In this document: positions 47,488 to 55,879 of the stretch, piece by piece | How positions within the stretch are numbered: position 1 is the first letter of the stretch | Layout of the letters: each line of letters opens with the position of its first letter | Assembly: GCF_025336525.1 (NCBI RefSeq) | Contig: NZ_JAOCZP010000001.1 | Span: 1,116,001-1,180,000 of the forward strand | Source of the DNA: Chelativorans salis | GTDB taxonomy: Bacteria > Pseudomonadota > Alphaproteobacteria > Rhizobiales > Rhizobiaceae | DNA length: 64,000 bases | Direction: 5' to 3' | Made by a program: the position numbers and the translations under genes | Notes under the pieces: generated by a model | Databases searched by the model: none | What the model was told of the DNA's origin: nothing | What the model saw: the letters and a program-made list of their open reading frames with translations, nothing else

Positions 47488-48996
47488 TCAGCCAGTGACG
47501 GCGGGGCGGGGTGCTTCCTCGCCGGTCCAGGCGGCGTCTAGGTCGGCGATTGCTTCGCCGCTCTCCTTCCATCCCTGGATTTCCTCCTCGGTGGCTTTCG
47601 GCGAGAAGAGCCCGGTGAAGGCATAGATGATGCCGAGCACGGGTGACAGCCAGCAGGCGAACGACAGCGGGATATAGAGCAGGTTCTCCATATTGCCGCT
47701 CGCCACGCCGAGCGCCAATGCGCTGATGACGAAGGCGCCGCCGGCGTTCCACGGGATGAGCGGCGAGATGAGGGTGCCGCCTTCCTCGATAGCGCGCGAC
47801 AGGTTGAGGGTGGAATAGCCCATGCCGCGATAGACCGGCGCATACATGCGGCCCGGCAGCGCGATCGACAGATAGGGATCCCCGGCCACCAGGTTGGTCG
47901 CCATGGAGGTGCCGATGGCCGCCGTCTGGATGCCGGCGAAGCTGCGGATCTTGGTCATAATGACTTGGATGATGGTCTCCAGGCAGCCGGTCCGCTCCAG
48001 CGCACCGCCGAAGCCGAGCGCGATCAAGACCAGGGAGATCGTCCACATCATCGACTGGATGCCGCCGCGGTTGAGGAGATTGTCCATCGCATCGACGCCG
48101 GTATCGATGGAATAGCCGCTGTTGGCGTAGGTGAAGATTGCGTGCAGGCCTTCGCCCTGAGCCAGCATAGCGGTGATGCCGCCGGCCACCACACCGGCGA
48201 AGAGCGACGGGATGGGCGGCATTCTCTTGACGGCCAGAACGATCACCAGAAGTGCGGGCAGCAGCAGCCAAGGCGATATGACGAAGTGCTCCTGAAGCGA
48301 GGTGGTGATGGCGTTGATCCGGGCAAAGGAAACGTCGCCACCCTCGATGACGGCGAAGCCAGCGAAGAGGTAGATCGCGAAGGCGATCAGCATGGCCGGT
48401 ACCGTCGTCGGCATCATGTTCCTGATGTGGGAAAACAGGTTGGTGCCGGTGACGGCGGGCGCAAGGTTGGTGGTGTCGGAGAGGGGCGAGATCTTGTCGC
48501 CGAAGAAGGCGCCCGAAACCACCGCGCCGGCCGTCCAGTACATCGGGATGTCGAAGCCGGCGCCAATGCCCATCAAGGCAAGGCCCACGGTGCCCACCGT
48601 GCCCCAGGAGGTGCCGAGCGAAACGGAGACGATGGCGCACAGGATCATCGCCGCCGCCAGGAAGATCTGCGGCGAAAGGATCGTCAGGCCATAGTAGATC
48701 AGCGTCGGCACTGTGCCGCTGGCGATCCACACGCCTATGATCATGCCGACGGTGATCAGCACCGATACCGACGGCAGCGACACGTGGATGACGTGGAACA
48801 CGCCTTTCTCGATATCGTGCCAGTTGAAGCCGAGCTTGAGGCCGACGAGGCCGGTGATCGCCAGACCGATGGCAAGCGGCACGTGCGGCGTGAAATCGCC
48901 GAAATAGAAGAGCTGCAAACCCAGCACCAGGAGAGTCAAAAGCACGGGCGTGAGCGCCAGTGGCAAGCTGGGCAGGGCCCTGTCCGTCAAGGTCAT
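47488..48996 (-). CDS. nhaC: Na+/H+ antiporter NhaC family
   Basis: 502-residue inner-membrane antiporter with about 11-12 membrane spans. Family segments visible are SLGTSWGTVGTVGLALMGIG, GAVVSGAFFGDKISPLSDTT, and EGGTLISPLIPWNAGGAF. It exports Na+ (some members exchange organic anions such as malate/lactate) for H+. ATG 48996 has GGAGAT upstream. It is divergent from an AsnC-type regulator that probably controls it. Confidence 0.93.
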   Translation of the reverse strand: MTLTDRALPSLPLALTPVLLTLLVLGLQLFYFGDFTPHVPLAIGLAITGLVGLKLGFNWHDIEKGVFHVIHVSLPSVSVLITVGMIIGVWIASGTVPTLIYYGLTILSPQIFLAAAMILCAIVSVSLGTSWGTVGTVGLALMGIGAGFDIPMYWTAGAVVSGAFFGDKISPLSDTTNLAPAVTGTNLFSHIRNMMPTTVPAMLIAFAIYLFAGFAVIEGGDVSFARINAITTSLQEHFVISPWLLLPALLVIVLAVKRMPPIPSLFAGVVAGGITAMLAQGEGLHAIFTYANSGYSIDTGVDAMDNLLNRGGIQSMMWTISLVLIALGFGGALERTGCLETIIQVIMTKIRSFAGIQTAAIGTSMATNLVAGDPYLSIALPGRMYAPVYRGMGYSTLNLSRAIEEGGTLISPLIPWNAGGAFVISALALGVASGNMENLLYIPLSFACWLSPVLGIIYAFTGLFSPKATEEEIQGWKESGEAIADLDAAWTGEEAPRPAVTG

Positions 48997-49120
48997 AGGA
49001 TATCTCCCATTTTGATGGCAGTGCAAAAGATCAACGTCTTGCGGCGTTTTGTCTTTCTCCTGGAGAATAGCAGGAACAAAGTAGGTTAAGGCTCCAAATT
49101 CGGCCCTATATCAGGTAATA

Positions 49121-49148
49121 TTCCTACGAATTTTCGCTGTAGTAGGAA
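49121..49148. promoter_or_regulatory. inverted repeat TTCCTAC-N14-GTAGGAA, candidate AsnC/Lrp operator
   Basis: Perfect 7-bp arms at 49121-49127 and 49142-49148 lie in the nhaC/asnC-type divergent gap, just upstream of the regulator start. The position fits autoregulation and control of nhaC. Confidence 0.5.
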
Positions 49149-49154
49149 AATGTT

Positions 49155-49631
49155 ATGGCAACGAGTAGCTTGGATATGACGGATCTCCGTATCCTGGAGG
49201 AGATTCAGAAAGATGGGAGAATATCGGTGGTGGAGCTATCCCGGCGGATCCACCTGACAAAGACACCGTGCGCGGAGCGGCTGAGACGGCTGGAGAACTC
49301 CGGCGTCATAACCGGCTATTTCGCAAAGCTGAACCCTGCCGTGGTGAATGCCGGCCACATCGTCATGGTGCAGGTGCAGCTCAAAGGCACCACGGCGGAC
49401 GAGCTGGAGGCCTTCAATGCGGCGGTGGCGCGGGTGCCGGAAATCCAGTCGTGCCACATGGTGGCCGGCGGGTACGATTACCTCCTGAAGGTGAGGACGC
49501 GCGACATCGACGCCTACCGCAAGGTGCTCGGCGCCGCCATCTCCAAGCTGCCGGGCGTGCTGCAGACGCATACATATGTGGTGATGGAGACGGTGAAGGA
49601 TGACGTGACGCTGCCTGTTCCGAAGCCTTAG
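49155..49631 (+). CDS. Lrp/AsnC family transcriptional regulator
   Basis: 158 residues. An N-terminal helix-turn-helix (about 8-60, IQKDGRISVVELSRRIHLTK) is followed by a C-terminal RAM effector domain (about 70-150, with HMVAGGYDYLLKVRTRDID). The recognition region TKTPCAERLRRLE resembles PutR/BkdR-type Lrp proteins, which respond to amino acids. ATG 49155 has AGGAAAA upstream. It is divergent from nhaC. Confidence 0.92.
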   Translation: MATSSLDMTDLRILEEIQKDGRISVVELSRRIHLTKTPCAERLRRLENSGVITGYFAKLNPAVVNAGHIVMVQVQLKGTTADELEAFNAAVARVPEIQSCHMVAGGYDYLLKVRTRDIDAYRKVLGAAISKLPGVLQTHTYVVMETVKDDVTLPVPKP

Positions 49632-49731
49632 CGCTGCAGTTGCGGGAAATGTCTTCGCCCCTCTGCCCTGCCGGGCATCTCCCTCAACAAGGGCAGGGCT
49701 ATCGCATGTGACTTTTTTCTATCTGTTTAAC

Positions 49732-49831
49732 CCCCACCCTCAATTCCTCCCCTCAAGGGGGAGCGGGACGATGCAGTGCTCAGCCGGACTTCCCTCCCCC
49801 CTTGAGGGAGGAATTGAGGGTGGGGTCCGGC
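49732..49831. repeat. palindromic intergenic repeat (CCCTCAAT type), copy 2
   Basis: The left arm begins CCCCACCCTCAATTCC (49732) and its reverse complement ends GGAATTGAGGGTGGGG (near 49825). The sequence is the same as the palindrome at 28756-28850 with few changes, and CAGGGCTATCGCATGTG and TCCGGCGAAGCCGAA flank it as they do at copy 1. It sits between the AsnC-type gene and the NAGGN operon. Confidence 0.88.
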
Positions 49832-49904
49832 GAAGCCGAACAAGGACTCCGTGCGATAACCCCCTTGTGGGGTGGGGGGACGAACAAGCAGCACGAAAGG
49901 ATGG

Positions 49905-51065
49905 CTATCTCGGCTCGGGCAGCTTGCGCGGGCGGGTGGGTTGTTCGGCCGCTTCGGTGGGCTGTTCGGTGAACCCCTCGATATCGGAGACCTCCTCCAC
50001 GTCGCGCTCGATCTCCAGTGCGCTCATGACGTAAGCCGTCGTGAGTTCGGCCACCGAGCGCAGGGCGTGGACGTGGATGCGCTCGTAGCCGTGCGAGGCA
50101 TCGATGCCAAAGGCAATAAGAGCGGTGCGCACGTCGTGCCCGGCCTCCAGCGCGGAGGCTGAGTCGGAGCGGTAGTAGCGGAAGATGTCCTTCTGGAAGC
50201 GGATGTCCTCTTCGCGGCACAGGTCCACCAGCTTCTTCGTCAGGTGATAGTCGAAGGGGCCGGACTGGTCGGCCATGGCGATGGTGACGCCGAACTCCGA
50301 CGAGTTCTGCCCCGGCGCGGTGGTGCCGTTGTCGATCGTGACCATGGAGGCGATCTCCGGCGTAACGATGGCCGCGGCGCCCACGCCCACCTCCTCGGAG
50401 ATGGTGAAAAGCCAGTGGGTGTCGACCGGTGGTGTCTGCGCCTTCTCGCGCCGCATCGCCTCCAGCGAGGCGAGCGCGATGGCCACGCCCGCCTTATCGT
50501 CGAGATGGCGCGAGACGATGAAGCCGTTCTCCAGAAATTCCGGCTGCGGGTCGATGGCGACATAGTCGCCGACATCGATACCGAGCGACAGGGTGTCGTC
50601 ACGGCTCCAGGCGAGCGCATCAACGCGCAGCTCGATATGCTCCCAGCCGATGGGCAGGTTGTCGACGCCCTCGTTGAAAGTATGGCCGGAGGCCATCAGG
50701 GGCAGGATGGAGCCGCGGAAGCTTCCCTTCTCCGTATAGATGGTGGCGCGGGCGCCTTCCGCGAAGCGGGCCGACCAGTGGCCGATCGGCACCAGCTCCA
50801 TACGGCCCGTCTCTTTGATGAGCTTGACCTGGGCGCCCAGCGTATCGACGTGCGTGATGATGGCGCGCGCGCCGCGCCGGCGGTCGCCACGCCAGATAGC
50901 GCGGATGCCGCCGCGCCGCGTCAGCTCCGGCTCCAGGCCCAGCCGCTCCAACTCCTCCGTGACGTGACGGACGATTGTGTCGGTGTATCCGGTGGGGCTG
51001 TCGATCGCCAGAAGGGCTTTCAGTTGCGCGGTAAGGTAGTCGACGTCTATCTTCAGACGCGTCAC
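49905..51065 (-). CDS. M42-family peptidase of the NAGGN osmoprotectant system
   Basis: 386-residue cytoplasmic aminopeptidase-like metalloenzyme of the kind always found with N-acetylglutaminylglutamine amide genes. Di-metal ligands of M42/M20-type proteins are visible: H72 and D74 in THVDTLG, D189-D190 in HLDDKAGVA, and E224-E225 in ISEEVGVGA. Its exact job in the system is unproven; turnover of the dipeptide is one idea. It follows ngg by 3 bp and is the last gene of the leftward asnO-ngg-M42 operon. The C-terminal tail is Pro/Glu/Thr-rich. Confidence 0.93.
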   Translation of the reverse strand: MTRLKIDVDYLTAQLKALLAIDSPTGYTDTIVRHVTEELERLGLEPELTRRGGIRAIWRGDRRRGARAIITHVDTLGAQVKLIKETGRMELVPIGHWSARFAEGARATIYTEKGSFRGSILPLMASGHTFNEGVDNLPIGWEHIELRVDALAWSRDDTLSLGIDVGDYVAIDPQPEFLENGFIVSRHLDDKAGVAIALASLEAMRREKAQTPPVDTHWLFTISEEVGVGAAAIVTPEIASMVTIDNGTTAPGQNSSEFGVTIAMADQSGPFDYHLTKKLVDLCREEDIRFQKDIFRYYRSDSASALEAGHDVRTALIAFGIDASHGYERIHVHALRSVAELTTAYVMSALEIERDVEEVSDIEGFTEQPTEAAEQPTRPRKLPEPR

Positions 51066-51068
51066 GGA

Positions 51069-52883
51069 TCACTCCTTGGAACCGAGCGCCTGCTTCGCTG
51101 ACTTGAGGCCCGTGCGCGGAAACAGAAGATCGACGAAGCGTTCGGCAGTGGGTTGCGGTTCGTGATTGGCCAAACCAGGCCGCTCATTCGCTTCGATAAA
51201 AACATATTCGGGCAGATTTGGCGACCTTACCATGAAGTCTATGCCCACCACCGGGATCTCAATGGCACGCGCAGCCTTGCAGGCAGCATTCACCAACACG
51301 GGATGGACGTGTTCCGTTACATCGTGGATGGAGCCGCCGGTGTGCAGGTTGGCCGTCTTGCGCACCACCACCTCCTGGCCTTCCGGCGGCACCGAATCGA
51401 GTGTATAGCCGGCACCGGCAAGGCAGCGCCGCGTTTCGCCATCGACTGGAATAGTGCTCTCGCCGCCGGTGGCGGCGGCACGACGGCGCGACTGGTGGCG
51501 GATCAGCTTTTCTATCGTGCTCACACCATCGCCCACCACGCAGGGCGGGCGGCGCACGGCGGCGGCGACCAGCCGGTAGTCGATGACGACGAGACGCAGG
51601 TCCTCGCCCTCGAAGCAGGACTCCACCAGCACGCTATCGCTGATCTCACCTGCGACCGCGATCGCCTCCTCCACCTCCTCCAGGGTTTCCAGCCCGACGG
51701 CCACGCCACGGCCCTGCTCGCCGCGCGCCGGCTTGACCACCAGGCGCCCGTGCTTCTTCAGAAATTCCTCGATGGCTTTGCTGCCGCTCGCAGCGTCAAG
51801 CTGCTCCGGCACGATCAGGCCCGCTTTTTCCACCGTGCGCCGCGTGACCGCCTTGTCGTCGCAGATCGACATGGCGACAGCGGAGGTGAGCTCGGAAAGG
51901 CTTTCGCGGCAGTGGATGGAGCGGCCGCCGAAGGACAGGCGGAAGAAGCCGCCATCCGGATCCGTTATCTCGACGGCGACACCGCGGCGCTGCGCCTCGT
52001 CGACGATGATGCGGGCATAGGGGTTGAGCTGGTCGTAAGCGGCCGGCGGATGGGTGAACAGCTTTTCGTTGATGGGGTTCTTGCGCTTCACCGCGAAGAT
52101 GGGGACACGGTGGAAGCCGAGCTTTTCGTAGAGCGCGATGGCCTGTTCGTTGTCGTGCATGACTGACAGGTCCATGAAGCTGGCGCCGCGGGCCTGGAAA
52201 TGTTCGGCCAGGCGGCGCACGAGCATCTCGCCGACGCCGGGATGGCGGCTTTGCGGGTCGACAGCCAGGCACCACAGCGACGAGCCGTTTTCCTGATCGT
52301 GGAAAACGCGGCGATGGTCGACGCCCGTCACCGTGCCGACGATGTCGCCGGTCAACTCGTCCTCGGCGACGAGGTAGGTGATGGCGCGGCTGTCGCGCTT
52401 GCTCCAGAAGAAGTCCGGCCTGACCGTCACCATGCCGCGGCTCTGGTAGATGGCGTTGACGGCATCGGCGTCGGCCTCGGAGGAGAGCCTGCGGATGAAG
52501 AAGCCGCGCGGCTGGCGCTGGCTCGGCCGGTAGGTGGCCAGGTTCAGCCGGTAGGTGTGGGACGGGTCGAGGAATAGCTCTTGCGGCGCAAGCGCCAGAA
52601 GCACGTGCGGATCGCGGATATAAAAGGCGATGTCACGGCGGGCCGGGCCTTCTTGGTGCAGTGCCTCGACGATCTCGGCGTTGGTGGGATAAGTCTGGGC
52701 GAAGAGCAGCCTGCCCCAACCCATCTCGAGCGCCACCGATTTCGCCTGCTTGTCCTCCTCGCCCTCACCATGGCCGCTTGCCGGCTTCATGGTCTCGCTG
52801 CGAAGCCGCTTCAGGCGATGGCCGAGCGCCTTGTCGGTGCGTCCCCGGTGGGCGCGCCCAGCCTGCTCGTCGTGCTTTGCCAT
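51069..52883 (-). CDS. ngg: N-acetylglutaminylglutamine synthetase (GNAT + ATP-grasp)
   Basis: 604 residues with two domains: a GNAT acetyltransferase (about 95-265, core VDPQSRHPGVGEMLVRRLAEHF) and an ATP-grasp ligase (about 310-590, including VVKPARGEQGRGVAVG and VVGIDFMVR with FIEANERPGL). It makes N-acetylglutaminylglutamine from glutamine units; AsnO then amidates it to NAGGN, a compatible solute made under salt stress. ATG 52883 gives MAKHDEQAG; the frame is open 22 codons further into asnO. It is 4 bp after asnO. Confidence 0.94.
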   Translation of the reverse strand: MAKHDEQAGRAHRGRTDKALGHRLKRLRSETMKPASGHGEGEEDKQAKSVALEMGWGRLLFAQTYPTNAEIVEALHQEGPARRDIAFYIRDPHVLLALAPQELFLDPSHTYRLNLATYRPSQRQPRGFFIRRLSSEADADAVNAIYQSRGMVTVRPDFFWSKRDSRAITYLVAEDELTGDIVGTVTGVDHRRVFHDQENGSSLWCLAVDPQSRHPGVGEMLVRRLAEHFQARGASFMDLSVMHDNEQAIALYEKLGFHRVPIFAVKRKNPINEKLFTHPPAAYDQLNPYARIIVDEAQRRGVAVEITDPDGGFFRLSFGGRSIHCRESLSELTSAVAMSICDDKAVTRRTVEKAGLIVPEQLDAASGSKAIEEFLKKHGRLVVKPARGEQGRGVAVGLETLEEVEEAIAVAGEISDSVLVESCFEGEDLRLVVIDYRLVAAAVRRPPCVVGDGVSTIEKLIRHQSRRRAAATGGESTIPVDGETRRCLAGAGYTLDSVPPEGQEVVVRKTANLHTGGSIHDVTEHVHPVLVNAACKAARAIEIPVVGIDFMVRSPNLPEYVFIEANERPGLANHEPQPTAERFVDLLFPRTGLKSAKQALGSKE

Positions 52884-52887
52884 TTGC

Positions 52888-54663
52888 TCAGATCCCGTGG
52901 GTCTGCAGCCACAATTCCAGTAGGCCGACCTGCCACAGCGCAGAGCCACGCAGCGGCGTGATGTGGTCGGCGGGCGCGGCGTAGAGCGTATCCAGATACT
53001 CCTGGCGGAACAGCCCGCGCTCGCGCGCTGCTTTAGAGCTTAACGCATCACGCACCATATCCAGATAGGGGCCGGCGACATATTTTAGCTGCGGCACGGG
53101 GAAATAGCCCTTGGTGCGGTCGATCACCTCGCTCGGGATCACCTGGCGGGCGGCATCCTTCAGGACGCCTTTGCCGCCGCCCTTCAGCTTCTCCTCCGGC
53201 GGGATGCGGGCGGCGAGCTCCACGAGCTCGTGGTCAAGGAAGGGAACGCGTGCTTCGAGCCCCCAGGCCATGGTCATGTTGTCGACGCGCTTGACCGGGT
53301 CGTCGACCAGCATCACCGAAGAATCGAGGCGAAGTGCGGCATCGACCGGCGTATCGGCGCCCGGCCGCGTCAGGTGACGCGCCACGAGGGCACGGCTGAC
53401 GTCTTCCTCCGTATGCCACTCAGGCGCCAGCTGCTCCTTCAGTCTTGCGTGCGAGCGGTCGAAGAAGACGTCGGCGTAGTCGCCGACCACGTCGTTGGAG
53501 TGCATCAACGGCGGATACCAGTGATAGCCGCCGAACACCTCGTCCGCGCCTTGTCCGGACTGCACGACCTTGATGTGCTTCGAGACCTCCTTCGACAGGA
53601 GGTAGAAGCCGACATTGTCGTAGGAGACCATCGGCTCGGACATCGCCTGGAAGGTGCCGGGCAGCGCGTCCATGAGGTCGCTGGAGGGGACGAAAATCTG
53701 GTGGTGATTGGTGCCGAAACGCTCGGCGATCATGTCGGAATAGACGAACTCGTCGCCCTTTTCGCCATGAGCCTCCTCAAAGCCGACGGAGAAGGTCATC
53801 AGACCGGTCTGCCCGGCCTCGGCCAGAAGGCCGACGATGAGGCTGGAATCGACGCCGCCGGATAAAAGCACGCCCACCGGCACGTCGGCCACCATGCGGC
53901 GCTTGACGGCGAGGCGGAGCGCCTCCAGCACGCGGTCGCGCCATTCCTCCGAGGTGAGCGAGGTGAGCGCAGGATCGCGCTCATAGGGCGGGTCCCAGTA
54001 GACGCGGTCGCGCTTCGTGCCGTCGGGCTCGATGACACGGATGGTGGCGGGCGGCAGTTTCTTGACGCCGTTGAGGATCGTGCGCGGGGGCGGCACGATG
54101 GCGTGAAAGGTCATGTAATGGTGGAGCGCTATGCGGTCGACGGACGTGTCGACCCCGCCGCCGGCCACCAATGCCGGGAGGGACGAGGAGAAGCGCAAGG
54201 TGCTCGGCGTCTCGGAGAGATAGAGCGGCTTGATGCCGAAACGGTCGCGCGCCATGACGATGCGGCCGGTGTCGCGCTCGTGCAGCACGAAGGCGAACAT
54301 GCCATGGAAGCGCTCGACGCATTTCTCGCCCCAGGCATGCCAGGCCTTGAGGATCACCTCGGTGTCGCCGGTGGAGAAGAAGCGGTAGCCCTTCTCCTCG
54401 AGCTCGACGCGCAGTTCCGGATAATTGTAGATACAGCCGTTGAAGCAGATGGTGAGACCCAGCTCGGGGTCCTCCATGGGCTGTCTGGCCTTCTCCGACA
54501 GGTCTATGATCTTCAGCCGGCAATGGCCGAAGGCCGTGTTGTCGTGCAGCACCACACCGGTGCCGTCCGGCCCGCGCGGGGCAAGGCTTTCCATCATTTT
54601 AGAAAGGGCGACGGGTGACGGCTGGCCGCCGTCGAATCTCAATTCTCCGCAAATACCGCACAT
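52888..54663 (-). CDS. asnO: N-acetylglutaminylglutamine amidotransferase (AsnB/AsnO type)
   Basis: 591-residue class-II glutamine amidotransferase. After Met removal Cys2 (MCGICG) is the nucleophile of the glutaminase domain (about 1-210). The synthetase domain has the PPi loop SGGVDSS at 268-274. In this operon the substrate is N-acetylglutaminylglutamine rather than aspartate. ATG 54663 is required to expose Cys2, which decides the start against an upstream in-frame codon. It is the first gene of the osmoprotectant operon, divergent from marR. Confidence 0.95.
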   Translation of the reverse strand: MCGICGELRFDGGQPSPVALSKMMESLAPRGPDGTGVVLHDNTAFGHCRLKIIDLSEKARQPMEDPELGLTICFNGCIYNYPELRVELEEKGYRFFSTGDTEVILKAWHAWGEKCVERFHGMFAFVLHERDTGRIVMARDRFGIKPLYLSETPSTLRFSSSLPALVAGGGVDTSVDRIALHHYMTFHAIVPPPRTILNGVKKLPPATIRVIEPDGTKRDRVYWDPPYERDPALTSLTSEEWRDRVLEALRLAVKRRMVADVPVGVLLSGGVDSSLIVGLLAEAGQTGLMTFSVGFEEAHGEKGDEFVYSDMIAERFGTNHHQIFVPSSDLMDALPGTFQAMSEPMVSYDNVGFYLLSKEVSKHIKVVQSGQGADEVFGGYHWYPPLMHSNDVVGDYADVFFDRSHARLKEQLAPEWHTEEDVSRALVARHLTRPGADTPVDAALRLDSSVMLVDDPVKRVDNMTMAWGLEARVPFLDHELVELAARIPPEEKLKGGGKGVLKDAARQVIPSEVIDRTKGYFPVPQLKYVAGPYLDMVRDALSSKAARERGLFRQEYLDTLYAAPADHITPLRGSALWQVGLLELWLQTHGI

Positions 54664-54725
54664 GAGAAGCGGGGGGTCCCTCTTTAGTCGTTGCACCGGG
54701 CGACGTGTTAGTTATAGTTCTGATG

Positions 54726-54739
54726 ATTTGATGTCAAAT
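54726..54739. promoter_or_regulatory. MarR-type palindrome ATTTGA-TG-TCAAAT
   Basis: Perfect 6-bp arms around a 2-bp centre, in the 78-bp gap between asnO and marR and directly before the marR start. It is a likely operator controlling both the NAGGN operon and marR itself. Confidence 0.55.
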
Positions 54740-54741
54740 GA

Positions 54742-55266
54742 ATGGCGTCGCTTATGAACCAACTTTCCGAGAACGCACAGGCTGCCGGCGGGTTCCCGCT
54801 GGAGGAGCTGCGCGTCGTCGAGAAGGCCATCCGCCGCATCCTGCGGGCCAGTGACCTGCAGTCGCGGGCGCTCATAAAGGCGATCGGCCTGACGGCGCCG
54901 CAGCTCGTCATCCTGAAAGCCATCGCCGCGCTTGGGGAGGTGACGACGACGGTGCTTTCCGCGCATGCCGATCTGAGCCCGGCAACGGTCATCACCATCC
55001 TCGACAAGCTGGAGGAGCGCGCGATCATCGAGCGCTACCGCTCGTTGCTCGACCGGCGCATCGTGCACACGCGGCTGACGGATAAGGGAATGGCTCTCGT
55101 CGCCAATGCGCCGGAGCCCCTGGGCGAAAATTTCGCCACGCGCTTTGCTGCGCTGGAAGAAGGCAGGCGACGGGAAATCGTGGATGCATTGCAGGCGGTT
55201 GCCGATATGATGAGCGCCGAGGACGGGAAGAGCGCGCAGGATGCCGGATCCGACTTGTGGGGATGA
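54742..55266 (+). CDS. MarR family transcriptional regulator of the NAGGN locus
   Basis: 174 residues with a winged helix domain (about 45-135): LTAPQLVILKAIAALGEVT, recognition helix LSPATVITILDKLEER, and the wing DRRIVHTRLTDKG. MarR genes commonly sit beside NAGGN genes, which points to osmotic control, though this is inference. No ribosome site decides the start; ATG 54754 (MNQLSEN) is an alternative that would leave more room for the operator. Confidence 0.9.
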   Translation: MASLMNQLSENAQAAGGFPLEELRVVEKAIRRILRASDLQSRALIKAIGLTAPQLVILKAIAALGEVTTTVLSAHADLSPATVITILDKLEERAIIERYRSLLDRRIVHTRLTDKGMALVANAPEPLGENFATRFAALEEGRRREIVDALQAVADMMSAEDGKSAQDAGSDLWG

Positions 55267-55292
55267 GGGCACGCTGCTAGGAGAAGACGCAT

Positions 55293-55787
55293 ATGCACCA
55301 TTCACGTTCGGTTGCCGCCTTTGCCTTTCTCGCCCTTGCCGCAACATCGTACGCCGAGGCTGACGACGCCGAGCCGCTTCCGCCGGGGGTCGAGGCGGCC
55401 ATCGACGGCTATGCTCAGGAATGCACGGCGCTGGGCGGCACAATGGAGAACGGCGCCGACCGACCGCGCATCCTGACCGCCGATCTGGATGGCGACGGGC
55501 GGGAGGACTATGTGCTCGATCCCTCGCCGATGGTGTGTGGCGGGGCGGCAACGGCCTTCTGCGGCAATGGCGGCTGCAACATCGATGTCGCACTCTCAAG
55601 CGAAGACTACCAGAACCCGACGCGGATCCTCGGCGGTGTGCCGACGTTCGAGCAGGACGGCACAGTTCTGGAGGTGGAGGTGGACAGCACGAACTGCGAC
55701 ACGACGCCGGACAAGGGCACCTGCATCGCCCGCTATGTCTACCGTTCGGGCGCGCTTCAGGCGACGTATGAACTCGGGGAGACCTAG
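55293..55787 (+). CDS. small secreted hypothetical protein with a Ca-binding-like loop
   Basis: 164 residues beginning with a signal peptide (about 1-21, MHHSRSVAAFAFLALAATSYA). The mature part has five cysteines besides the signal region, and an EF-hand-like loop DLDGDGREDYVLD near residue 65 of the kind seen in FG-GAP/dockerin-like calcium sites. Probably periplasmic; the function is unknown. A GGAG sequence lies about 15 nt upstream and no closer ribosome site is seen. It follows marR by 26 bp and may be co-transcribed. Confidence 0.75.
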   Translation: MHHSRSVAAFAFLALAATSYAEADDAEPLPPGVEAAIDGYAQECTALGGTMENGADRPRILTADLDGDGREDYVLDPSPMVCGGAATAFCGNGGCNIDVALSSEDYQNPTRILGGVPTFEQDGTVLEVEVDSTNCDTTPDKGTCIARYVYRSGALQATYELGET

Positions 55788-55790
55788 ACC

Positions 55791-55862
55791 GGATCATCGT
55801 TTCAAGGTACCGATGATCCGATCTGCTCCTTTGGTTTGTCGCAATTCCGGACGGAAAACCGG
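55791..55862. repeat. 72-bp dispersed intergenic element, copy A
   Basis: Begins GGATCATCG, contains CGATGATCC (inverted to the beginning) and ends GCAATTCCGG-ACGGAAAACCGG. It matches the element at 62838-62909 without gaps, about 59 of 72 positions by hand count. It lies 3' of a rightward gene, as copy B does. Confidence 0.85.
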
Positions 55863-55879
55863 TTGCCACTTTTCCTGCT

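Noticed and set aside
47965-49089. 374-codon plus-strand frame opposite nhaC
   Set aside because: Charged low-complexity translation (Asp/Gly/His/Arg) typical of an antisense frame; nhaC is unambiguous.
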